A DNA stretch of 6,506 nucleotides from Planctomycetaceae bacterium. GTDB taxonomy: Bacteria; Planctomycetota; Planctomycetia; Pirellulales; UBA1268. Location of the stretch: assembly GCA_002862165.1 (NCBI GenBank), contig PKCL01000166.1:1-6506 (forward strand). The letters run 5' to 3'. This document shows positions 1 to 6,133 of this stretch, piece after piece. How positions within the stretch are numbered: the first letter of the stretch is position 1; every line of letters starts with the position of its first letter. The translations under genes and the position numbers were made by a program. The notes beneath the pieces were generated by a model. That model did no database searches. It had not been told where the DNA came from and saw only the letters and a list, made by a program, of their open reading frames with translations.

Positions 1-42
1 GGGTGCCTGTTTCACAAAAAAATGTTTGAAAGGGAAGAATGA
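1..42 (+). CDS. Possible last codons of an upstream gene (partial)
   Basis: Frame 1 is open from the first base to a TGA at 40-42 and would encode a tail of 13 residues ending in KKMFEREE. The stop overlaps the ATG of the thiolase gene as ATGA (39-42), a layout typical of translationally coupled genes in an operon. Frame 3 is an equally possible tail, ending in SQKNV with a TGA at 27-29, which would leave a 9-base gap before the thiolase. The sequence cannot decide between them, and either may be chance. FadA-type thiolases are usually encoded next to a FadB-type hydratase/dehydrogenase, so that is the likeliest upstream gene, but nothing in these few codons identifies it. Confidence 0.25.
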   Translation, partial: GCLFHKKMFEREE

Positions 43-1223
43 AGAATACAAAATATTCCCCCGAAAACACCCCTGTTGTTGTGTCTTGTTGCCGAACTGC
101 AATTGGTCGCTCGGATTCTTCTGAAGGTATTTTTAGAAAAGTTCGTGGCGATGAACTGGGTGCATTCGTAGTCAAGGAAGCGGTCGCTAGAAGCTGTGTT
201 TCCCCAGACCAAATAGAGGAGGTGGTTGTCGGTGTGACCCAGCAACGAGGCGAACTGGGTGGCAATGTAGCTCGTTCGATCGGCCTGCTAGCCGGACTGC
301 CTACCAGCGCAGCGGCATCAACTACCAATCGGCTTTGTGGTTCATCATTGCAAGGTGTGTCGCAGGCATGTCACTCAATTATGGCTGGGGCGGAAGACGT
401 TCACGTTGTTGCAGGGGTTGAGCATATGCAGCACCTTCCGATGGATTCTGAAATTGACTTTCATCCAGGGGCTTTTTCTGGTGCTAGTCGGGCGGTTCTT
501 TCAATGGGTTTGACAGCTGAGTATCTCGCAGCAAGTCGTGGTATAAGTCGAAGATTACAAGAAGAATACGCATTGGAAAGTCATCGCCGGGCTGCCCATG
601 CGACGGAGACAGGTTTCTTTAAAAAGGAGATCATTGCGTGCCCGGGTTTGAATACCGATGGAGTCTTCACTGTGGTCGATCGAGATCAATCGATCCGATC
701 GGATACAAGCCTCGCTGCAATGGGTCGACTCAGTCCGGCATTTCTGCCGAGGATTGGGAGTGTTACTGCTGCTACAAGCGCGCCGCTTAGCGACGGAGCA
801 GCAGCAATGGTTGTAATGTCTGAGGCAGCAGCAAGGCGGCTTGGGCTTACGCCGCTGGTTCGTGTGGTGAGTACCGCTGTCGTCGGAGTGTCACCCGCTT
901 TGATGGGCTTGGGGCCGGTCTATGCAACCCGTAAAGTTTTGCACCGCTCAGGATTAGATTTACGAGAAATTGAAATTATTGAATTGAATGAAGCTTTTGC
1001 TGTTCAGGTGCTTGCTTGCATGAACGAACTAGAGCTTGATCATGAAGTTGTGAATATTCATGGTGGAAGCCTGGCCATAGGACACCCTCTTGGAGCAAGT
1101 GGTGTTCGCATTGCTACAACACTTATACACACAATGCGTGACCGACATGCTCGTTTAGGTTTGGCCACAATGTGTATTGGATTTGGGCAGGGGATAGCAG
1201 TTATCTTTGAGTTGGTAGAATAG
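39..1223 (+). CDS. fadA: 3-ketoacyl-CoA thiolase, FadA type
   Basis: This enzyme catalyses the last step of fatty-acid beta-oxidation in the cytoplasm: CoA-dependent cleavage of 3-ketoacyl-CoA to acetyl-CoA and a shortened acyl-CoA. At 394 residues it has normal thiolase length. The nucleophile is Cys100 in NRLCGSS, the form seen in E. coli FadA. Other FadA-like stretches are GVEHM (126-130), DFHPG (140-144), MGLTAEYLA (156-164) and LSDGAAAMVVMSE (250-262). The C-terminal catalytic elements are complete: NEAF (317-320), GGSLAIGHPLGASG with His349, and CIGFGQG with Cys379. The N-terminal strand reads CCRTAIGR where DAxRTPxGR is usual, a mild deviation. The ATG follows AGGGA (31-35) by only 3 bases, and no better start is visible. 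FadA normally works in a complex with FadB, which would have to be encoded outside the window. Family assignment is firm; the chain-length range is not readable from the sequence. Confidence 0.93.
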   Translation: MKNTKYSPENTPVVVSCCRTAIGRSDSSEGIFRKVRGDELGAFVVKEAVARSCVSPDQIEEVVVGVTQQRGELGGNVARSIGLLAGLPTSAAASTTNRLCGSSLQGVSQACHSIMAGAEDVHVVAGVEHMQHLPMDSEIDFHPGAFSGASRAVLSMGLTAEYLAASRGISRRLQEEYALESHRRAAHATETGFFKKEIIACPGLNTDGVFTVVDRDQSIRSDTSLAAMGRLSPAFLPRIGSVTAATSAPLSDGAAAMVVMSEAAARRLGLTPLVRVVSTAVVGVSPALMGLGPVYATRKVLHRSGLDLREIEIIELNEAFAVQVLACMNELELDHEVVNIHGGSLAIGHPLGASGVRIATTLIHTMRDRHARLGLATMCIGFGQGIAVIFELVE

Positions 1224-1249
1224 TGCTTTAAAGAAAACACATGCTAACC

Positions 1250-1281
1250 GCCGATGCCACAGGCCATTCGGCTCATCTGTG
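1250..1281 (+). other. Inverted-repeat region after fadA, possible weak terminator
   Basis: Two competing hairpins can be drawn here. The first pairs GCCGA (1250-1254) with TCGGC (1268-1272) and has an inner GCC/GGC stem around an ACA loop. The second pairs CACAG (1258-1262) with CTGTG (1277-1281) and encloses GCC-ATTC-GGC. They share bases and so exclude each other. The downstream sequence is pyrimidine-rich (CTTAGTTCTTCCTTTGT) but has no uninterrupted T run, so it is not a classical intrinsic terminator. It lies 26 bases after the fadA stop and could end or attenuate fadA transcription. Chance pairing is also possible. Confidence 0.3.
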
Positions 1282-1354
1282 CCCTTAGTTCTTCCTTTGT
1301 AAACAAACGTGATTGTAAATAATGTTGGTAGAACAAAGGTTCGTATTGAAGTCT

Positions 1355-1381
1355 TTGACATTACCTTCAGTTGCATAGAAC
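1355..1381 (+). promoter_or_regulatory. Weak candidate promoter for the synthetase-dehydrogenase fusion
   Basis: A perfect TTGACA (1355-1360) is followed after 15 bases by TAGAAC (1376-1381), which matches four of six bases of a -10 box. The spacer is shorter than the usual 16-18. Transcription would start near 1388, about 20 bases before the ATG at 1407. An alternative further upstream is AATAAT (1318-1323) with a poor -35 (TTTGTA, 1296-1301) at 16 bases. The 183-base gap between fadA and the next gene is large for a tight operon, which favours a separate promoter, but the element is unproven. Confidence 0.3.
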
Positions 1382-1406
1382 GCTTTGAATTTTTTGAGAT
1401 TACTGT

Positions 1407-4400
1407 ATGGAAAAAACTTTACATGCCTCAGTTGAAGGTTCATCAAGAGGTTGGGCGAATGAACAGATGCCATCCTCACTGGTTGAGCTCCTTCTACAGC
1501 GGTGTGATACGAGCTTTGATCATTTGGCAATCATTGATTCTCTAACCGGGAATAAGCTCAAGTGGGGGCAGCTGCTTTCGCAGTCAGTCGCAGTTGCTGA
1601 ACGAATCGAAGCCGCTGGCATGACAGCCGGTGATCGGGTACTGCACATTGGCCCACATTCTACCGCTTGGCCGATAGTAGACTTTGGATGCCTTCTCAGT
1701 GGTGTTGTCCACGTTGCGATCCATGCTGAAGACAGTCAATCAGAACAGGATCGTCATCTTCAGTTATTTAAACCGGGTGGACTAATTTTATCAGGTGGTA
1801 TTCGGTGTCGGTCATTCACTCAACAGGACTTGCCCTTGCTTGAGGTGCAGGTCAATTGGTCGTCAGACCGAATAGACCGTGCTTCACTTCGGCATAGTAT
1901 TGCTGAACGATTACAAAGATGTGACCCTGACGGACCGGCAGCGATACTTATTTCGTCAGGAACAACTGGTCGGCCAAAAGGTTTTGTACACAGCCAACGT
2001 TCACTCGTCACGAATGCAGCTGCGTCCGCAGTAGAATTTCTTGAAGAACCTGAGGATGTTCGGCTTTCGTGGTTGCCGCAGAGTCATGCGTTAGCAAGGG
2101 TCGGAGATCTTTATACAACAGTTGTTCGAGGAGGTGCCTTAAACGTTGTTCGAGATCGCCGCCGTATTCTTGAGGCGTGTAAAAAAGCACCTCCAGCTGC
2201 AATTCTTGGAGTGCCAATTTTCTATGACCGATTGGCAAGAGCTGTTCAGCAAGGGAAAATCACCAACCTTTGTGAGGCATTAGGAGGGCGAGTCCGCGTT
2301 TGCGTCTCTGGTGGTGCACCACTCAGGCAGTTGACTGCTCGAATTTTTCAGCAACACGATGTACCACTTGTTGAAGGGTACGGTTTGGCTGAGGCTGGCC
2401 CTGTTGTTGCAGTATCGAATCCACGATGCGTACAGACTGGTGCCGTCGGGCATTCCTTACGGGGTATAGAGGTTGCAATCTCTGATAGGGATTCTGACAT
2501 GGGGCAGGTCGTTATACGGACGCCTTGTCGGGCGTTGTCTGTGATTGACCCAGCGAGGGATGGGGCTGAGTTTCCAATTGATAACACGGCATGGTTAGAA
2601 ACTGGTGATACCGGCGTAATCGAGAGAGATGGACAACTGAGAATTACCGGACGAATAGATGATATTCTGACACTCTCCAATGGTACAAAGTTCTCACCGG
2701 TTGATGTAGAAGCAGTGATGCTTGAGGAGCCGGCTGTAGCTCAGGTTTGTGTAGCAGGTGAAGGCCTTCCCCGGCCTGTGGCCTTCATAGTACCTGAGCC
2801 ACTCATGGTGAGGGAACTTTTAAAGCGATTTCGTTGTCGTGTTTGGAGTCGCAGTCAAGCGTTGTCACACCCTAAGGTTCTACAGTGGTTTTCCCGAACG
2901 ATAGGTATTCATCAGAGAGTTTTACCCAGACGGTTACGGGTGGCACAATTTGTACTGGTTGATCACCCATTTGACGTCGCACATGGAGAAGCAACAGAAT
3001 CGTTCAAAATCAAGCGTCGTGTTATTGTGAATAATTTTTCACGCTATATGAAATTTTTTGAAGGACAAGCAGATTGCACTCAGGGAAAGCTAATGCCCCG
3101 AGTTGGTGTTATCAAAGACATGGAAAAAAAGAACTCAGATTCAGCGAGTCAGAATAGATCTACGACGGGCTGGCTCAATGCTGCGCTATGGCAAGGTAAA
3201 AATTCGATGGGGCATGGGAGTGGATTTTCCTATGCTGCCGACCGCATGGTGGAAGGATTATCCAGCGAGGTATCAGGTGTCATCGATAACGCAATAGAAG
3301 CCATCGACAAGCTTCGTGATACTGATGAGCTCTACGATAAAAATGAAGCTATTTCGATGCCTGATGCTCCGTTAATAGATCCACCAATGCCACCAACAGG
3401 TAAGCTTTCGAAGGTTGCCGAGCAAGTACTTGGTCAAATAGGCTTGTGGGGTTTGTTTGTACCGCATGTTTATGGTGGGGCTGGGTGTAGTTTCCGTGAA
3501 CTTGTGCAAGCGGTCACACGTTTAGCCAGTATTAATCCTACTGTCGCGGGTTTGTTATCAGTTCACTCAACAATTGGTGCTGTTTCGGCAGTCACAACAT
3601 TCGGTTCAGAGGACCAGCAGCAATATTGGTCACCGCAGCTGGCTGAAGGTCATCCGTTATCCGTTTTTGCTGCAACTGAGCCAGATGCGGGATGTGATCT
3701 CCATCGAATTTCATCACGACTTGAGCGTGACGGTAGACGGTTGCTACTCACTGGGACAAAAATGTTCATAACTGGAGCAACGTATGGGCGGCTGGTTAAG
3801 CTCCTCGCCCTTTTTGAAGAAAAGCCCGTTATTGTATTAGTCCAACTGCCTCAATCGAATACACCACATTTTAAATTGCAAAGCTATGGACTTCACCCAC
3901 TGAAGCACGCCCACAATAATGCCTTGAACTTCCAACAATTTTCGATTGATTCTTCTTGTGTGTTAAATCCTGGTACAGGTCCGGATGGCCAAGAAAGAGA
4001 TGGGATGTCAATTGTCTGGCATGGACTCAATCGTGGACGAGTCGCGTTGGCAGCGCAAGCATCTGGAACAATCAGCCTACTGCTGAAGCAAGCAGTTTCG
4101 TATTCTGGAAAACGAATCACTTGGGGGCGGCCAATTCAAACGCGAGAGCTAGTGCTTGGACGTCTGGGAAGAATGGCAGCAGCTCAACTTGTCTGCGAAG
4201 CATTATCTGGTTGGTCAGCGTCGTTAATCGATGACGAATGCTCCGGAGAATACGAAGCCATTCTCACTAAAATTGTTGCAAGTCGTTGTCTACGTCAGGC
4301 GGCAGTTGATGCACTTGGAATTCATGGGGGTCGTGCATTTCTTATAGGGCACCCTCTCGGTGACTCGTTTCATGATCATTTTGCCGCTGGGGTATATGAG

Positions 4401-4880
4401 GGTGAAAGTGATTTGCTTGGACTGGCATTATTAAAGGGCATCACAAAGCATCACCCGCTTGCATCGAAGCGAACTTTACTTGGGTGGATACAATGGCGAA
4501 TTTCACGAAGCCTGCAATCTTTCCCACCTAGGGAAGATGCTGCTCTTCTTGACAGTGAACTTCAAAGTCTGGCAATACAGGCTCGTCGCAATCTTGTTGC
4601 CGCGAGTATCGAGACTGATCGTCTCCTCAGGACACACGGCAGAAAACTGGCTGAGCAGCAATTGATTCTTACTGATCTGTCAGATCGTATTCAGGGATTC
4701 ATCTCCTGTCTTGCTGTTATACATTACGCTGACAGGCGGGCCGATCTCGATTCTATATCTGCAGCAGTCTGCTGGTGTCATTCAATTCTTTCAGAATGTT
4801 CTGGAAAATCCTTCGCGGTGGATAATTACAGACGACTAGCAGAACTTGGTCGAAGTTGTCTTCAAACGTATGCTTCTTAG
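1407..4880 (+). CDS. Fused long-chain acyl-CoA synthetase / acyl-CoA dehydrogenase
   Basis: This 1157-residue protein would perform the first two steps of fatty-acid oxidation: ATP-dependent activation to acyl-CoA, then FAD-dependent alpha-beta dehydrogenation. The synthetase spans about 25-560. It shows a P-loop SSGTTGRPKG (183-192), LPQSH (223-227), GYGLAEAG (324-331, Ala328 where Thr is usual), ETGD with Asp401, hinge GRIDD (415-419) and the C-terminal lysine Lys534 in ESFKIKRR; the LSNG-type A8 region resembles long-chain enzymes. A linker of roughly 25 residues follows. The dehydrogenase starts near WLNAALWQG (589-597) and has FAATEPDAGCD (754-764), GLNRGRVALA (873-882), a WGRPI segment (906-910) and the catalytic-base position Glu998 in VYEGES. 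About 140 further residues resemble the extra helical C-terminus of very-long-chain dehydrogenases. There is no acyl-carrier domain, signal peptide or membrane segment, so it should be cytosolic. The start has only a weak GAG (1396-1398) upstream; Met21 is an alternative. Substrate and electron acceptor (probably ETF) are inferred. Confidence 0.9.
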   Translation: MEKTLHASVEGSSRGWANEQMPSSLVELLLQRCDTSFDHLAIIDSLTGNKLKWGQLLSQSVAVAERIEAAGMTAGDRVLHIGPHSTAWPIVDFGCLLSGVVHVAIHAEDSQSEQDRHLQLFKPGGLILSGGIRCRSFTQQDLPLLEVQVNWSSDRIDRASLRHSIAERLQRCDPDGPAAILISSGTTGRPKGFVHSQRSLVTNAAASAVEFLEEPEDVRLSWLPQSHALARVGDLYTTVVRGGALNVVRDRRRILEACKKAPPAAILGVPIFYDRLARAVQQGKITNLCEALGGRVRVCVSGGAPLRQLTARIFQQHDVPLVEGYGLAEAGPVVAVSNPRCVQTGAVGHSLRGIEVAISDRDSDMGQVVIRTPCRALSVIDPARDGAEFPIDNTAWLETGDTGVIERDGQLRITGRIDDILTLSNGTKFSPVDVEAVMLEEPAVAQVCVAGEGLPRPVAFIVPEPLMVRELLKRFRCRVWSRSQALSHPKVLQWFSRTIGIHQRVLPRRLRVAQFVLVDHPFDVAHGEATESFKIKRRVIVNNFSRYMKFFEGQADCTQGKLMPRVGVIKDMEKKNSDSASQNRSTTGWLNAALWQGKNSMGHGSGFSYAADRMVEGLSSEVSGVIDNAIEAIDKLRDTDELYDKNEAISMPDAPLIDPPMPPTGKLSKVAEQVLGQIGLWGLFVPHVYGGAGCSFRELVQAVTRLASINPTVAGLLSVHSTIGAVSAVTTFGSEDQQQYWSPQLAEGHPLSVFAATEPDAGCDLHRISSRLERDGRRLLLTGTKMFITGATYGRLVKLLALFEEKPVIVLVQLPQSNTPHFKLQSYGLHPLKHAHNNALNFQQFSIDSSCVLNPGTGPDGQERDGMSIVWHGLNRGRVALAAQASGTISLLLKQAVSYSGKRITWGRPIQTRELVLGRLGRMAAAQLVCEALSGWSASLIDDECSGEYEAILTKIVASRCLRQAAVDALGIHGGRAFLIGHPLGDSFHDHFAAGVYEGESDLLGLALLKGITKHHPLASKRTLLGWIQWRISRSLQSFPPREDAALLDSELQSLAIQARRNLVAASIETDRLLRTHGRKLAEQQLILTDLSDRIQGFISCLAVIHYADRRADLDSISAAVCWCHSILSECSGKSFAVDNYRRLAELGRSCLQTYAS
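3082..3095 (+). promoter_or_regulatory. Possible internal ribosome binding site and start for a free dehydrogenase
   Basis: AGGGA (3082-3086) lies 6 bases before an in-frame ATG at 3093-3095, which is Met563 of the fusion protein. This is exactly where the synthetase domain has ended and just before the dehydrogenase domain begins. Initiation here would give a 595-residue dehydrogenase, close to the length expected for a stand-alone member with the long C-terminus. The same AGGGA core precedes fadA. A second in-frame ATG at 3120 (Met572) has no Shine-Dalgarno-like sequence. The match to the anti-Shine-Dalgarno is only moderate, so this may be coincidence. Confidence 0.3.
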
Positions 4881-5962
4881 AGAGAATTTGTTGTAAGTGC
4901 TGGCCACCATGAACAGAGATACCATGCTCTGGGAGTAGTCCATTCAACAACCATTTCTAGTGCGTTGAACGACCGTGCCTGAGTGGCACCGCCAAGAAGA
5001 TCGTCGAATATTCCTCGTGGTTGTTTGTACTGAACGGCCCGTACAGAATCCTCTGATAAGCCTGCTAGGGTTGCGGCTCTCGATACTGCATCTTCAAGAA
5101 AACCAATTTTATCAATCAGTCCAAGCTTGATTGCTTGTTGTGCTGTAAAGACCTGCCCCGTAGTAACGTCCTCAATAGCTTTTTCATCGAGTTTTGGACG
5201 CCCTTTCCGGACGATGTCTTTGAACCGATTAAACATTTCATCAACAAGCTCTTGAACGATGCCTCGCTCTCGCTTGGCGAGTTCTGGGGATCTTTCTTTC
5301 GTAACGCTCAGCATCTCTTTGAGTGGACCACTCGTAATGGAATCGTCTGAGATTTCAAAACGTTTAAGCACTTGTGAGAAATCGAAATGGGGAATGATTA
5401 CGCCTATAGAGCCGGTCACTGTGGAGGGTTCAGCAAAAATTATTTCATCTTGGCCGCTGTTGGCCATTGCTACGTAATATCCTCCACTCGCTGCAATACT
5501 ACCCATACTCACAACAACAGGAAGATTTCTTTCAGTAGCTAGCTTCTGGATTCGGTAATGAAGCTCATCACTCCCACTTACCGTTCCACCAGGTGAGTCG
5601 ACACGAAGCACGATGGCACGAATCGCTTTGTCCGCTTTGACTTGGTCTAACTGATGTCGGGCAAATCCCTCTCCGCCCATAATGGCCCCGCGAATTTCTA
5701 CAATCGCAATTTTGTCTTGTGCTGACTCTGCTAATGAGTGATAGTGCTCAATAACTTTTGGATTTGTCTGAAAGTATTCTGCATTCGCTCCAAGGGCGCC
5801 TACGGCCACAACAACAGAAATGCCCGTGATAATCCATGCCAGTCGTCCTTTCCAGCGGTTCCAGTGACGAGGCTGTTCGGGGATGACACGCGAGTGTGCC
5901 GTATTGCGTTCATCAGACATAATTATTTTTCCAGGAACAAAATTTTTATCATTTGAGTTCAT
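4877..5962 (-). CDS. sppA: Signal peptide peptidase SppA (peptidase family S49)
   Basis: This is a membrane-anchored serine protease of the ClpP/crotonase fold that degrades signal peptides after secretion. At 361 residues it is the short, single-domain form. A basic segment (HWNRWKGR, 33-40) precedes one hydrophobic anchor (about 41-61), placing the catalytic domain outside the cytoplasmic membrane. Family signatures are VDSPGGTVSG (121-130), MGSIAASGGYY (153-163) with nucleophile Ser159, STVTGSIGV (180-188), and SGPLKE with Lys215 as the probable general base, giving a Ser-Lys dyad as in Bacillus SppA. The C-terminus ends in an aromatic stretch, RAWYLCSWWPAL (345-356), that may touch the membrane. 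Two starts are possible: Met1 has no visible Shine-Dalgarno, while Met15 (codon at 5918-5920) has GGA 9 bases upstream. The gene converges on the fusion gene, and the stop codons overlap by four bases. Unrelated in function to the neighbouring beta-oxidation genes. Confidence 0.92.
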   Translation of the reverse strand: MNSNDKNFVPGKIIMSDERNTAHSRVIPEQPRHWNRWKGRLAWIITGISVVVAVGALGANAEYFQTNPKVIEHYHSLAESAQDKIAIVEIRGAIMGGEGFARHQLDQVKADKAIRAIVLRVDSPGGTVSGSDELHYRIQKLATERNLPVVVSMGSIAASGGYYVAMANSGQDEIIFAEPSTVTGSIGVIIPHFDFSQVLKRFEISDDSITSGPLKEMLSVTKERSPELAKRERGIVQELVDEMFNRFKDIVRKGRPKLDEKAIEDVTTGQVFTAQQAIKLGLIDKIGFLEDAVSRAATLAGLSEDSVRAVQYKQPRGIFDDLLGGATQARSFNALEMVVEWTTPRAWYLCSWWPALTTNSL

Positions 5963-6133
5963 AAAGCAGCTAATAAATGGTCAGTTTTGTCTACTTTGGC
6001 AAAAGTGGAAGACGAACTAAATCTTCTTGTCACAGTTCGACGTTGCCAGTTTTTAGTAATTATCGCTAACTTAACATCTTCTAGAAAATTGTATTCAGTT
6101 TTATTTTTTGTCGTCTACTAGGAGTGATTCATT
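5963..6133. other. Divergent intergenic region between sppA and the isomerase-like gene
   Basis: This 171-base AT-rich region must hold the promoters of two divergently transcribed genes, unless sppA starts at Met15 and the region is slightly longer. I found no convincing sigma-70 promoter on either strand. On the plus strand TTGCCA (6044-6049) with TAACTT (6067-6072) at 17 bases is a weak candidate. An imperfect inverted repeat, CTACTTT (5991-5997) and AAAGTGG (6002-6008), has a 4-base centre and one mismatched pair; it could be an operator or chance. Confidence 0.4.
6120..6124 (+). promoter_or_regulatory. Shine-Dalgarno supporting a TTG start
   Basis: AGGAG is placed 9 bases before the TTG at 6134. 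It is the strongest Shine-Dalgarno match in the window. The in-frame codon TGA at 6125-6127 closes the frame just upstream, so the start must lie after it. The next in-frame ATG (6188) would remove the first beta strand of the predicted barrel. Together these fix TTG as the start. Confidence 0.65.

Noticed and set aside
1224..1406. Small reading frames on both strands across the fadA-fusion gap
   Set aside because: They extend into neighbouring genes in other frames, lack ribosome binding sites and have no recognisable sequence. The gap is better read as regulatory.
2348..2680. A 110-codon minus-strand reading frame within the synthetase domain
   Set aside because: It lies antisense to the well-conserved adenylation motifs, has a Ser/Thr/Pro-rich shadow composition and no recognisable domain.
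3060..3180. Possible sequencing or assembly error that artificially fuses two genes
   Set aside because: The frame is continuous, both domains are in the same frame and complete, and the linker has no homopolymer run at the junction long enough to suspect a frameshift except a run of A around 3123-3131, which keeps the frame. A real fusion is the simpler reading, although raw reads would settle it.
3956..4234. A 92-codon plus-strand frame within the dehydrogenase domain
   Set aside because: It is out of frame with the conserved dehydrogenase sequence and has the Trp/Ser-rich look of a shadow translation.
4344..4361. IGHPLG in the dehydrogenase, nearly the same DNA as the IGHPLG active-site segment of fadA (1077-1094)
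   Set aside because: The similarity covers about six codons. In the thiolase it is the His349 motif; in the dehydrogenase it is part of the stretch leading to the VYEGES segment. The flanking sequences do not match, so this is coincidence, not a duplication.
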